The position numbers and the translations under genes are program-made. A stretch of 64,000 bases of DNA from the NCBI RefSeq assembly GCF_905163445.1, contig NC_053189.1, forward strand, positions 19,052,001 through 19,116,000. Direction: 5' to 3'. Source of the stretch: Pararge aegeria (lineage: Eukaryota > Arthropoda > Insecta > Lepidoptera > Nymphalidae). The notes under the pieces were generated by a model. That model did no database searches, was not told where the DNA came from, and worked only from the letters and a program-made list of their open reading frames with translations. Shown here piece after piece: positions 31,520 through 42,225 of this stretch; positions within the stretch are counted from its first letter, which is position 1, and each line of letters begins with the position of its first letter.

Positions 31520-33849
31520 TTTGTTTTAGTTTATATTTATATTTTAAAGAAACAATATTACTATAATAATAAAGAGCATCTCTAGAATAAATATACTGTA
31601 TTGTTTTCCAGAAGATTTTAAGTTAAGCCAGGTTTCGTTGTTCAGCGCGTACCGATTTTAATTAGTGCCTGAACGGAATAGTTATTGTCAGTTTCTATCA
31701 TTCAATATAAAAATATTGAATACAGAAAGGTAATTATCCACTTCTTGTCTTTGATGAAGCTGTGTCTGTATCAGTACATTTCAGTGGCTGTCAATAGGAT
31801 TGTAAACTACTGCGCATTGATTGCCGGAAATATTAATATTGGGGTGTAAGCGCTCGACGATCGCTATACAATACAATTATTGAACGTAAAATTTTGCATC
31901 TCCTATTATCAAACCCCTGCAAATAGACTGTCTATTTTTGCACCGATGCAATGTTGGACGGCGTCCAAGTTTCGATTTGTTCCCGCCTAGACTACTTAGC
32001 TCACAATCAATGCTATTTGCTACTCGCTTGCTACCTATTTGCTACTAATTCGATGGAAGCGAGTTCATCGTTGAATATCAAGTAGCAGCGGTCAGTGTGG
32101 CGCTCCTCGGGGAGGAGATGCAAATTAGTGGTTAACGAGTCGTAAACGTTGAATAATGATGTTCTGCGGAGGCGCGCCGTGGCGGCTTGCTTGTTTTTAG
32201 ACATCGTTAAGATCAGATTCTCCTAACTCAAGTAAATCGTGTGAAGAAAATTGCACGTAAAGAATCGCTCAATTGGAAGCTTATTCTAAAAATGAAGCGA
32301 AGAAACAGCGTACGAATGAATTATTAACATTAGTGTTAAGTTAGAATTTTAAACTAGTTTTAGGGAGTATGGAAAGATGGTGCTATAGTGATTTCTGCAA
32401 CAGGTAACATCTGCCTAGTTGTTAAAAAACACCCTGACCATAACATGTTAGAAATTAAAAATAATACCAATGCAAAATTTATTTCTTAAAGAAATCTCGT
32501 TTATTATCTCACGTGTGTTTGAGTAGGAATAGTCGTACACGTAATCTTGACTCCCAGCTCGCGTGGCTCATCTCTATGTCCCGCACGTCCACCTGACGCA
32601 GGTTTATCAAGTTCGGCTCACTACGCACTCCTCGCAATCGCAACTCGTGCTACCCTTTAGGTAACGACCTGAATACATCATGCTTTTATTTAATACACTT
32701 TGTGTCTTACATAGAGTTGTATTTACTGCAAAGGAAAGAAACATATATATCTGGGTCATAAACTGAGCTTTAAAAAAGAGAAGCGGTAACACAGAGTTTC
32801 TAGTTTGAGTTTATTTTTTGATAAAAAATATTAATAGGTGTAGAAAAGGTGGTTGGGGCCAAGATTTACCGAAGTTGTTCTGTTTCTAAATAGTCTAATC
32901 TACATACGTTTCTATTATTTTCTTGATATCCCTGCAATGTCTTGTTTTATCAGTTTTTTTTTCCATGTTTTTCTATATTGTGCTCGACAACTCGACCACT
33001 TTAAGGCCATTGTCCAGAGAATACGTTGTGGAATTTATATTCTTGTCTATATAGTTCCCATTTTTTATCCATATACAAGCTCGCAATACTGTATAGTTAA
33101 TTTTAGGTTTGTAGCAGCTGTTTGTAGCTTTAATCCTGTCGAATAAAAGAAACATCAAGCTTTGTTCCTGTGTAAGTATGTATCGCGTATTCTTTCGCAG
33201 ACACTTTTTCCTTGTTGCGGATTATAACAAAGTAGGATTATCATCAGTTTCTTGTGTTGGAACATCCGCCATTTTAGTTCCCGTAACTCTCTCCTGAGTT
33301 GCAATACAACATCAAGATATTTCGGCTGGTGCCCAAAACGTCGAGGGAGTGAATTTCTGAACTCGAAGTTGTTAATCTTGAGGCTTGCCGACGCTTAGCG
33401 ACGGAACTTTCTTGATATTTGTGTCCAAAGTTGGAAGCTGTTTCGAAGACACAAAATATAAGGTGGCTACAGAATGAAATATAATTGTTTAGTGTGACCT
33501 TGTTGTTCATATTGAGCGACTGGCAGATGTCCGGAACTTTGTAGGTACAATATTTAAAACAAAACCTGTTAAATACGAGTCAAGTAACCGATTTATTAAA
33601 ACGAATTCGACTACCATGTGCTTTTTACTGATTGTTGCAAGTATTATTTTAAAGACATTTACATGGAATTAGCTGTCTCTTTACGCAACTAAATTTCACA
33701 TAATATAAAATTGTTAAATTTAAACCGCGGTCTCATTTCTCATTCGTGACGGACATATGAAGAAATACCTAAATACAGAGCATATTCTGATAATCCATAG
33801 ACGTTTGAAAATTCTGTGGCGTACCTACAGGTATTATATTAGTATGTAA
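31520..33849. other. Unassigned stretch
   Basis: GC-richer patch at 32090-32190 (CTCCTCGGGGAGGAG palindrome, GGAGGCGCGCCGTGGCGG), followed at 32369 by ATG GAA AGA TGG TGC and a donor-like CAACAG|GTAACA at 32404. This could be a first exon but evidence is thin. The 97-codon frame at 32853-33146 has no family match. Confidence 0.3.
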
Positions 33850-33875
33850 GCGAGGGAAGGCCTGCCTTCCCTCGC
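33850..33875. repeat. Perfect 12-bp GC-rich hairpin, 2-nt spacer
   Basis: GCGAGGGAAGGC (33850-33861) and its exact reverse complement (33864-33875) are separated by CT. Confidence 0.9.
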
Positions 33876-34021
33876 GGGACGAATAAACAAAACTCACACG
33901 CCACAACTTGTAGATATGCACTTTACTAACTTTTCAGGTACAGTCACTCCAAAACAAGAGCATTCTCGGGAGATAACTTAAAGGATATAACATAAGTTTC
34001 AATGAAAATTTTTAATTTTCT

Positions 34022-34205
34022 TTGTCTAAGTACGCCTAAATTATAGGCACGAAACTTTAAGCCTGTCTGTTCTGTAGCGACTCTATATAACATCGGTTCG
34101 GAAAGTAGATTCAACTGAGCAGAAGTCGGTAAGAAGCTGAGTGCATTTGCTCTTTTGTAACATAAACATTGTACGATCATTTCTCAGTCTTGCATGAGAT
34201 GCGAG
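34022..34205 (-). repeat. LINE 3'-UTR remnant, diverged
   Basis: On the minus strand CTCATGCAAG, AAAAGAGCAAATG, CTTCTTACCGACTTCTGCTC, TTCCGAACCGATG and ACAGACAGGCTTAAAG follow the order of the 3' UTR of the LINE at 35622-37275, with many substitutions. This is an old insertion. Confidence 0.65.
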
Positions 34206-35621
34206 AGTAGCTGACTGCTAAGTTTTAAGTAACAATGTGAGATGGTGATGATATAGCCCTTTTCGTTGTAGGGTTCTTTTTCGATCAGACGCGTTGCGAA
34301 TCCGACTTTACTTTTATGTAACAAATTCATTAATAATGAGCATTACCACACTAAAATGTCAAAACTTGTGTGAATCAAGCTCCTCTTGTAGGTTGCTCCT
34401 CTACGTTAATAAAGAGAGTATTGACTTTAAATTTTAAATGCCAACTTGATTGTTGAGTCAACCGTTCCAGTACGCTTACAGATTTTCCTGGTTATTGCGG
34501 ATTGTAGCAAATTAAGCTGTACAGAAAACTTGTTATTATTAAAATAACCTACGCGGTGTAGCGGCACGGCAGCCTCACAATAAGCTACTGTGCATATGGT
34601 GCGGGTCGCACGCTGTCAATAAATAATTACTACGCGTATCGCCAGCTACAGATTTATTGAGTTTGTAGCGCGTGTCTGTTTGCCGCGGTTTACTGCTGAC
34701 ATTCTGAATAGTGTTTTGTACAAGTTTACATGCGAAACCATATTTAAACGAATTAGACGAGCTTGTTTGCTCTGTTAGAAAGGATCTTACTGCAGTAAGA
34801 GCTATCAGCTTTGCTAAGGATTAACGCTAATGCACGGAACCCAATTAGCAATAATATTTGAGTTGATTATAGCGTTGCAGAGATATACGAGTAAATTATA
34901 GAGATGAAATGGAGACTGGGAGAGTTGGACGATAAGTTTTTAAAGCAATAAGATCGATCATTCATTCTTCCGTACAGACTGTGGAACTGTCTTGATCTGC
35001 ATTTTTTTCTCTTTTTGAACGTTAAATCTTTATTTTTATGGAGACTGAGCTACCGAGAATAGGTACCATGATTTGTCACGGTATTCTGGTTAGTCTTAAA
35101 AGTAACTCTATGAACATTCTAAAATTTCAACTGAAAGATTAACCGAGCAAGAGATATTAACAAAGTTCAGATTTAACAGTATTTTATCTAATAGAAATTA
35201 TATTTTATACAATTGATGGAGCACTTTAAAACAAATAAGTTTACCTAAATAGTTGACAAGTATTTCTAACAATGTAACTATAGAAATTGCCAGGCTGTTA
35301 CCATTTTATTTTCCGTGAGATGCTTTTAACCATAAATAAATAAAATTAACTGTAACAAAGGACGTGCACTATAATTTGTTTACTTCATCCACAACCCGCT
35401 ATCGACGCGGAATCACTCACGCGGCCATATTTAATGAAGTAATTGCGCCGGTTCGGGGTTTACTGTCTGTCCAAACTGTGTTGTAATCACAAGGTTCAGC
35501 CTACTGCTTCCGAACTGGGGCGAAGCACGATACGACGCCACCAAACTATTGCTTCAGCTTTTAGCTGTGTCTATTTTGGAAATGATTATAGAAGACAAAT
35601 ATTTTATAGAAGTGGATATAG
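34206..35621. other. Unassigned stretch
   Basis: No repeat or coding match. The 131-codon plus-strand frame at 35443-35838 runs into the antisense of the LINE UTR and is chance. Confidence 0.35.
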
Positions 35622-35827
35622 AAAATTCAAAAATTCAAAAATTCAAAATTCATTTATTTCAAGTAGGCCTAATATAAGCACTTTTGAAACGTCAAGTCTG
35701 TCTGTGTGTAGTGACTCTACCACCGGTTCGGAAGGCAGATTCTACCGAGAAGAAGCCGGCAAGAAACTCAGCAGTTGCTCTTTTCCAACATTAACAATTT
35801 ACATTTTACATTTCAAAATTCATTTTT

Positions 35828-37275
35828 CTATCTTGTGAGAGATGAAAGCGGATGCTTCCAAGCAACCTTGTCATTAAGAAATTCATCAATTTTATTATAA
35901 CCTCGCTGTAATAAATGTGTTTTAAAACATTCTTTAAACTTATGCATTGGTAAGTCCCTAATTACCTTAGGAATGAATGAATGAATGAATACACTTTTAT
36001 TGTACACCAAAGAAAAAAAAGTAGTTACAAAGATATAAATACATATAAAGAGAGTACAATTTGGTTAGGAATCATATTATAAAAGCGTATACTCAGTCCC
36101 ACAAATGACTTCTGCACCTTTCGCAGACTATATGCAGATGTCACTAATTTATGACCATTTCTTGTAAGTCGACTGTTTATATCCACTTTTTGTTTATAAA
36201 GACTAATATGTTGTCTTACAAATACTATATTGTTATAAATATATTGTGAGGCTACCGTAAGGATACTTATTTCTTTAAATTTTTCACGGAGGGATTCACG
36301 TGATTTAAGTTTATATATTGACCGTACAGCTCTTTTCTGCAATATGAATATAGTTTCAATATCAGCAGCTTTGCCCCATAATAAGATCCCGTAAGACATC
36401 ACACTATGAAAGTACGCAAAGTAAACAAGTCTTGATGTTTCTACGTCAGTGATCTGTCTAATTTTCCTGACGGCGTTGGCAGCCGAGCTTAGTTTACCTG
36501 CTAGTGTATCTTTATGGGTACCCCACTGAAGCTTGTAATCTAAAGTCATGCCCAGAAAAACTGTGGAATCTTCCATTTTTAGTGATTCTCCATTTATTAT
36601 TATATTTTTATTAACTTGCTTTACATTTGGTAAAATAAATTCCACACACTTCGTTTTTTTTGCATTTAAAAGTAAATTATTGACAGAAAACCAGTGCGAC
36701 ACATGCGACATAGCACGGCTTACATCGTCAGAGTTATCTCTACCTCTAAATTAAAATTAAATTAAATCAGTTTTAAAAATTAGAGATGTATCATCTGCAA
36801 ACAGTACAATGTCACAGGTCTCGCTGCCATTGTGTGGTAGATCATTTATATACACCAAAAATAGGAAGGGACCCAAAATTTAACCCTGTGGGACACCCAT
36901 TGACGTAGCCGACCCCTGCGACTTAATGTCTTTTATGCAAACCCTTTGGGTTCTGTCACTGAGATAAGAGGCAACCAAATTTAGTGCAACGTGTTTAATA
37001 CCATAGTGGGCTAGTTTAAAAAGCAAGGTTTTATGATCAACACAATCGAATGCTTTGGATAGATCACAAAAAACACCAATGGCATTCTGCGAACGTTCCC
37101 AGGCATCGTACACATGTTTTAAAAGTTTAGCGCCTGCATCCATAGTGCTACGACCTTTAGTCCGACCGTACTGCTTCGGATGTAGTAAGTTATTTACATT
37201 GAAGTGATTCAAAAGTTGATTTAATATAATTTTTTCAAAGACCTTACTAAGATCTTGTACACGGTAACTGGACAC
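35828..37275 (-). pseudogene. LINE reverse transcriptase, broken
   Basis: In order: SKVFEKIILNQLL, KQYGRTKGRSTMDAG, the catalytic FCDLSKAFDCVDHKTLL, TSMGVPQG followed by a TAA (about 36880), then ILGPFLFLVYINDLP and the catalytic VLFADDTSLIFKTD. Next come two stops in an AT-rich patch (about 36755-36765), then VSHWFSVNNLLLNAKKTK, STVFLGMTLDYKLQWGTH, FAYFHSVMSYGILLWG and LQKRAVRSIYKLKSRES. It then breaks at the 90-bp insertion after the NMIP codons and resumes as RDLPMHKFKECFKTHLLQ and IDEFLNDKVAW. All parts are in one frame apart from the insertion, so the damage is three stops plus the insertion and the missing 5' half. The clade (Jockey or CR1 superfamily) is judged by eye. Confidence 0.82.
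35967..36072 (-). mobile_element. 90-bp LINE tail inserted in the LINE, 8-bp target duplication
   Basis: TTAGGAAT occurs exactly at 35967-35974 and 36065-36072. Between them (35975-36064), on the minus strand, lies CCAAATTGTACTC... ending GTGTACAATAAAAGTGTATT and (CATT)n. This is the 3' terminus of another LINE family, whose tail also occurs at 47730-47794. On either side of the insert the host LINE frame continues (NMIP before, KVIRDLP after). A very short 5'-truncated retrotransposition event explains it. Confidence 0.88.
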
Positions 37276-37599
37276 TTTTTCGGTTGTTTTTCCGCTGTAT
37301 CAAAGTTTGTTAGGCCACTCTCTAGATTTAAGGTCCTCGTTACGAGCAAGTGTTTCGCTATAACTCTAATTTATAAATTGTCTCTTGCTGGCCTAGTGTA
37401 AGACAGTCTAAGTTAGGCTGTGTAACTTTTCATTCAAATTTCTCAGTTTCAATCACGCTACTTGTTCGTGACCAGAATATTATTGTTTTGCTGTTCGCGG
37501 CAGTTTCAATAGCGGTTAATTGGCACCGGAAAAATCAAATCAAATAGAAAAAGAAGAAAGAAAAAGTTTATTTAAACATTGCGTCACACGACAATGCCA
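37276..37599. other. Unassigned stretch next to LINE truncation point
   Basis: The LINE reading frame cannot be followed here. No target duplication matching the tail side (35610-35622) was found. Confidence 0.3.
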
Positions 37600-37720
37600 A
37601 CGACACTACTAATGTTATGTGCGGCACAACCTAGAAAAAGGTTCCAGCACAGCATTGTGCTGCATGCGCCATGCAGTGGGCCATACAGCGCTGAATTTCA
37701 GCTGACATCTTGTATACGTA
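37600..37720 (+). repeat. Dispersed repeat 'CAGCATTGTGCT', copy 1
   Basis: CCAGCACAGCATTGTGCTGC, CATGC, and CAGCGCTGAATTTCAGC appear in the same order as at 48725-48845 (CAGCATTGTGCTACAT, CAGTGCTGATTTTCAGC). The type is unknown. Confidence 0.45.
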
Positions 37721-37792
37721 CATACGTATATACGGATTACATTACTACTACCACGAAAGAAAAAGAACTCTGCCACATTTTCTAGGAAGTCT

Positions 37793-37826
37793 ACCTGTTT
37801 GCCCAATTCCACCTGTTTGCCCAATT
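37793..37826 (+). repeat. 18-bp tandem duplication
   Basis: ACCTGTTTGCCCAATTCC at 37793-37810 is followed immediately by ACCTGTTTGCCCAATT. Confidence 0.9.
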
Positions 37827-38534
37827 AATATTGTTAAGTAAACTTTTTAAACCGAAACTGGCATTTTATATTTTTAATTAGCGGAAAAATATTATTTTAA
37901 TATTTAGTAACGCAGCAGTACTATGAAGCGCGCTAATCTGTAAGATGATTGCAAACGTTATCATTGAATAAAAAAGTTAGTCGGGCGATAAAGCTCAGAC
38001 TAAACATACGTTCAAAGAAATAAAATAAAAGAAAGGGCAAGAAATTCGGAATCCCACCACGTGCGCCCGTAATGGCGTGTTTCAGATTCTGCCCCAGCGA
38101 GCCCGGCCCGCGACAATTACCCTTAGTACAAGGTTTGCTCGCTCGCATTTGGGGACTCGTTTTCGTGTATTGAGACACTTGAACATCAGAGTAAAATGAA
38201 TCTTATGCTTCAACTGTTTTATAGATCATATTGCCTGCCATTCTTAACTTGTCTCTAAAATTTGAAAGATAAGGCCCATTATACCTTGACGGTAACTTGC
38301 GAACGAACAAATCTTGTACTAAGGCCACCTCGTTACCAGTTAGTGTGTATTCTACCCACCGCTACTCATTAATCGTTAACGTGCCGCTAGGAATTTAAAC
38401 CGGCTCCTCTGTAAACGCGTTATCACTTCGTGGTAATAATAGTTGAAGCACTCCGACCCGCATAAGAGAATAGAGGGCGGTCTACGCTCTTAATCCCTCT
38501 CTGCTGTGAGAGAGGACTGAGTGACTACGTTGTT
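37827..38534. other. Unassigned stretch
   Basis: A somewhat GC-rich patch at 38050-38160 has an 81-codon minus frame without recognised motif. No repeat match. Confidence 0.35.
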
Positions 38535-38628
38535 GGTCTAGTGACTCGAATGTCAACTAAGATCATAAGGTAAGAAGGACCACAAGGTTGATGGTTCCAT
38601 TCCGTAGAGGCTTGAGGTTTATTAAGTA
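38535..38628 (+). repeat. SINE-like tRNA-related remnant
   Basis: TTGGTCTAGTGACTCGAATG resembles an A-box region and GATGGTTCCATTCCG a worn B box about 50 nt later. It stops at the end of the adjacent Helitron fragment. Confidence 0.4.
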
Positions 38629-38735
38629 CTAGTTGTTTAGACCGCGTCAATCAGGTACGGTTTTTTTATAAATGCCACGGAAACCGTCACCTTTTCCGGG
38701 GATTCTTGTTGCTGGTAGTGCGTAACTTACACGTA
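38629..38735 (-). mobile_element. Helitron-type 3' end
   Basis: On the minus strand GACGGTTTCCGTGGCATTTA, AAAAAACCGTA and GACGCGGTCTAAACAACTAG|T match the terminal part of the Helitron-like family and end exactly with CTAG before T. The 5' end is missing. Confidence 0.65.
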
Positions 38736-39344
38736 TAATTAAATTGTTCTCTTAGCTCGCGATCATTAATAAATTTTACAACTTAGGGATCTGTAAAGTT
38801 TTAAAACAAATTATAGCCAAAGTTACTAGGTGACAATTTAGCTTTCTATTGCTACTACTGGGTTGACTATTGGGTTAAAACCATCCTCATTATGATATAA
38901 TAGATTGTTTTTTACTACTAAAACTCGCCGACTTAAGATGTGGTAATAATTGTTTTCCCGCCAAACCGCATTACAGCAACGTTCTTTAACCTAATCTCTA
39001 TTTTTGTAAATCATTAATAGACGGCTGATGATAATAAATGTGGTCATAAATAAACCGAAGATAAATATTACAAAACGTGCATAATATTTTTGTACGTCTT
39101 TACTGTTATACGAGGTAAGTGTACCCTAAATTAATTACAAAAGCAAGATCCATATTGATTAATTTTATAATAGCACATTTCGGTAAATTTAATTATACAA
39201 CGTAGCATTTGGAGGCCCAGATTGGGCGTAACAATTTTATCATTACATAAATTACCTAAAGAAATACAATTTCGTTAGATATCACACACTTTTTAAACTC
39301 CGAGGTAAGAACTATGGGGTGTTATACATTTTACGTGTCTTTGT
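38736..39344. other. Unassigned stretch
   Basis: No repeat or coding match. Confidence 0.35.
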
Positions 39345-39377
39345 GTTAGTGTGTGTGTGTGTGTGTGTATGTGTGTT
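39345..39377 (+). repeat. (GT)n microsatellite
   Basis: GTGTGTGTGTGTGTGTATGT with short imperfect extensions on both sides. Confidence 0.9.
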
Positions 39378-39794
39378 TTGTTTTTGTTGTTTCAAAGGGT
39401 AATAAGTCGGGTGTGTTCTATAAAAATCAGTCCAAATCAGCCGCCGTCAAAAAAGGTGGTTTTAATTTAATTGACTTAATTAATTTTTTACAACTCCCTC
39501 AATATGTTTTTGACTCTGGTAATAAATTGTCTTTATAGTAATTTATGTAAAATGGTTAGTATTATGAAGTTGTTTCACGTAATCCTTAATAATAAGCGCT
39601 TGCCATTTAAAATAAAGACTATAATAAAGCGAGCGATTTTCCTGCGTAGAGTTCGGACATAAAAATGATAATGAAATGTTAGCCCGTTAGTTCTCGAGCC
39701 AGTTCCACTGCTGCGACCTTTACCTGTCGACTTAGCGAGGGACTACAACTTTGTCACATGAGTTACGTTGAGATGCGTTGTGACAGCTTGCGAG
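39378..39794. other. Unassigned stretch
   Basis: A short plus-strand frame (to 39538) starts inside the GT repeat and is chance. Confidence 0.35.
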
Positions 39795-40030
39795 GTTATA
39801 AGTTATGTGCGTTTTAACAAATTAAAATATCACTTGCTTCAACGGTGAAGAAAACATCGTGAGGAAACCTGAATGCCTGAGTTCCCCATAATGTTTAAAA
39901 ACGTGTGGAGTCCACCAACCCGCACCGATTCAGCGGCTGGACCACGGCCGAAACCGTTCTCATTGTGGGAGGAAACCCGTGCGTTGTAGTGGGCGGTAGT
40001 TGGTTTGTATGATGATGATGATAATGATGA
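39795..40030 (+). repeat. SINE (CACTTGCTTCA/TGATGA family), head missing
   Basis: GTTATGTGCGTTTTAACAAA, TATCACTTGCTTCAACGG, ACATCGTGAGGAAACCTG and CCATAATGTTT are followed by (GATGAT)n at about 40010-40030. The tRNA-like head is absent (5'-truncated). Family members lie at 17366, 61790 and 63873. Confidence 0.85.
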
Positions 40031-40039
40031 TTTTTTGAG

Positions 40040-40265
40040 TTTTCTCGGGTCCGCTCTAGTTGGACACTTCGGACTGGCTAATTACAGTTTCCTCTTACCG
40101 ACAAAGGCGTGTTGCCAAGCGATTGAGGTACGATGCCCCGTACAAACCGATAAGAGGCATGTGATTTATAGTACTTTAGACGGCCGGTAACCACTACTAT
40201 ATTTGATTAATCATCACTCACTGCCAGGTGAGATCACAGTTAAGGGTTCACTTTTGTAGGAATTA
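40040..40265 (+). repeat. SINE tail repeat (CGATGCC / AGGTGAGAT)
   Basis: CTCTTACCGACAAAGGCGTG, GCCAAGCGATTGAGGTACG and ATCATCACTCACTGCCAGG followed by TGAGATCACAG. The text and order are those of a common lepidopteran SINE body; parts are shared with 13466-13665 and 14248-14548. Confidence 0.65.
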
Positions 40266-41117
40266 AAAGAGGTGCGACTGATTCTTCAGTGTGCGCTGTA
40301 ATTTTATAATCTCCTGTTTTGTATTTCACTTATGTAATGTTTTACCAAATCTTCTGAACTAGATCGCATTGCCGTCGAAAACGCAATCTTATGGAGTCTA
40401 TAAAATAACCGAAGCTCACCACATTAGCAGCACAGTATCTTGGCTTGGTAATCAATCTAAACTAGGCTCCTTCTTCATAGGAAAACAGGGATTTAGAATT
40501 TAGATCCAAAACCATTCTCCAATTGGCGAGATGAAACAATTGTTAACCACTAACGTGATGGTCTAGATTAACAAGATGTTATGACTACATAGCACGGCGC
40601 GGTAGTATAATATAATTATGCGTTCAACGACATAGAACTTATCAAAGAATGAGACGCGGTGAGCCGTGGCCTGCTACAAAGTTGCTGATGAGGCCGTTTG
40701 TGTTGTCGCTTATGCAACTAAGCCATGGTCCGGTGACCTTCGCATGAACGGCGATATAAATGTCACAAATATATTAGAAATAAATTGTGTTGTTAGCATC
40801 GGGCATTTTGGCTGCTTGGCGAATTATCTTTCACTGATATGAGGAATAGTCAAAATAAAAAGCGTTCAACTTAAAAAGTTAAAGATAAGCAATCTTTGTC
40901 TGAATTCTGCTCATATTTATTATTATTAGCTTCATATCGAAGACTTAATACAATTATTAGAGCCATCCTTTTCAACAGGTACCTAACATATATCTGTTAA
41001 ATGTTAAGGAAAATATATATCATTTTGGATTAGATTGATTATCAACATAGGGATTAAGTTAATAGTTATTCCTCGTTGACTTTGTTTTATGTTGCCAAAC
41101 AAACAAATAAGAATCAC
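40266..41117. other. Unassigned stretch
   Basis: TTCATAGGAAAACAGGGATT at about 40474 resembles the CATAGGAGAGA block of SINE tails, but too little is shared to call. Confidence 0.35.
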
Positions 41118-41510
41118 ATAATAATAATAAAACTTTTTATTTGGGAAAAACAACACATAAGAATTAACATAGAGCTACGAGCTAAGAACAAGAGTACTAG
41201 CTACACAAAAACATATCAATGAGGGCTTATACTATAAAAAATAACAAGAAATAAAAATATCTTAAAATTAGGTAACTAAATATAAAAATAAACTAAAAAC
41301 AATCAAATATTCTATGTTGGCAGTGATCTGTGGTATTGTTTCTCCCAAACAGAGTATCGCCTCAGCCATATGCTGTGGCAGTGGTTTAGGGTTCACTGCT
41401 ACAAAGACGATTTTCAAGCCTCTTTCGAAATCCCGGGCCGGCCAAGCAAGAACTCCTATTTTGGTGGCAAGTGTATCCAATCTGTGCCAACTAATATTGT
41501 GTGATTTGAG
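41118..41510 (-). mobile_element. Probable LINE 3' end, (TTA)n-tailed
   Basis: On the minus strand a 70-codon frame (41480-41268) including LATKIGVLAWPARDFERG and KPLPQHMAEAILCLGE is followed by about 150 bp of UTR-like DNA. The end is CCCAAATAAAAAGTTTTATT and (ATT)n, i.e. a polyadenylation-like signal just before a simple-repeat tail. The protein piece is not one I can assign; the tail architecture is that of a LINE. Confidence 0.45.
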
Positions 41511-42104
41511 TATTTTTATTAGCTTTTATTTAGCTGACAGTCTTCTCAACTCTGTACTTCTTCTTCTTGAATTATCCCACGTTATAAAATGTCCTTCTCA
41601 AACTCGAAGATAGATTTAACATAAGTTTAACGACCGACCGCCTGTCTGACTTGTCAGCTCTATTGGCTAAATTTGAAAGTTAGAGGTACACTTCTATAAA
41701 CTCAGCCAATGACATCAATGAAATTGGTCACAAGGAAGATCTGCTGGGCGCAATACAGCCTTCGCATTTCGCTTATAATAAAACCGAAATATCTTTTTAA
41801 TAGAAGTGGAGTTTCAATCTTTTATCGGAATGATAGTGTAGTGGTCGTGACATAAAAGTTTATTGGCACAGCGGGCTTGGCAAGCGCCGCCGCGGAGAGA
41901 TATGTTTGTAAATATTATCTTTAGATTCTGCAGGAAGTTGGAAATCTAAACTCAACGTACATCATCGCCGATAACTAAACTACATTTACGACATCCAATA
42001 CGTTGGCAGAGCTTTCACTGCCTTGCAATCTTTTAAGAAATAAAAGAATAAATGTTGCTCTCACTGTTTGAACTATTTTAAACGGCAGTTATAATTATTT
42101 TTTT
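41511..42104. other. Unassigned stretch
   Basis: No repeat or coding match. Confidence 0.35.
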
Positions 42105-42225
42105 TGCCCCATGCTGGGCAGGCAGGGTGCCTGCAATCTCACTTGGTGGTAGTAATGATGAATTCTATGATGGTAGAGAGTAATTTAGTAGGAATAGTGC
42201 AGTTGTATTAAACCTATACCTCCAA
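42105..42225 (-). repeat. SINE tail fragment
   Basis: On the minus strand CTACCATCATAGAATTCATC, ATTACTACCACCAAGTGAG and ATTGCAGGCACC resemble the CATCTTAGA / CATCACTTACCA / GGTGAGATTG block of the SINEs at 14248 and 40040. Confidence 0.45.

Larger units (their letters stand above)
35622..37275 (-). mobile_element. 5'-truncated CR1/Jockey-like LINE with nested insertion
   Basis: On the minus strand it holds the reverse transcriptase palm and thumb coding region (37275 to 35828, broken), then a 3' UTR with GAGCAACTGCTGAGTTTCTT, CTTCTCGGTAGAATCTGCC and CAAAAGTGCTTATATTAGGC, and a (TTTTGAAT)n tail at 35622-35650. The endonuclease and finger regions are missing. A 90-bp piece of another LINE sits at 35975-36064. 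At least six further copies of its 3' end are scattered in the window (455, 6852, 7830, 34022, 52560, 59466). Confidence 0.85.

Noticed and set aside
35443..35838. 131-codon plus-strand frame
   Set aside because: It runs through the antisense of a LINE 3' UTR; the repeat explains the openness.
36548..36754. 68-codon plus-strand frame
   Set aside because: It is antisense to the broken LINE reverse transcriptase.
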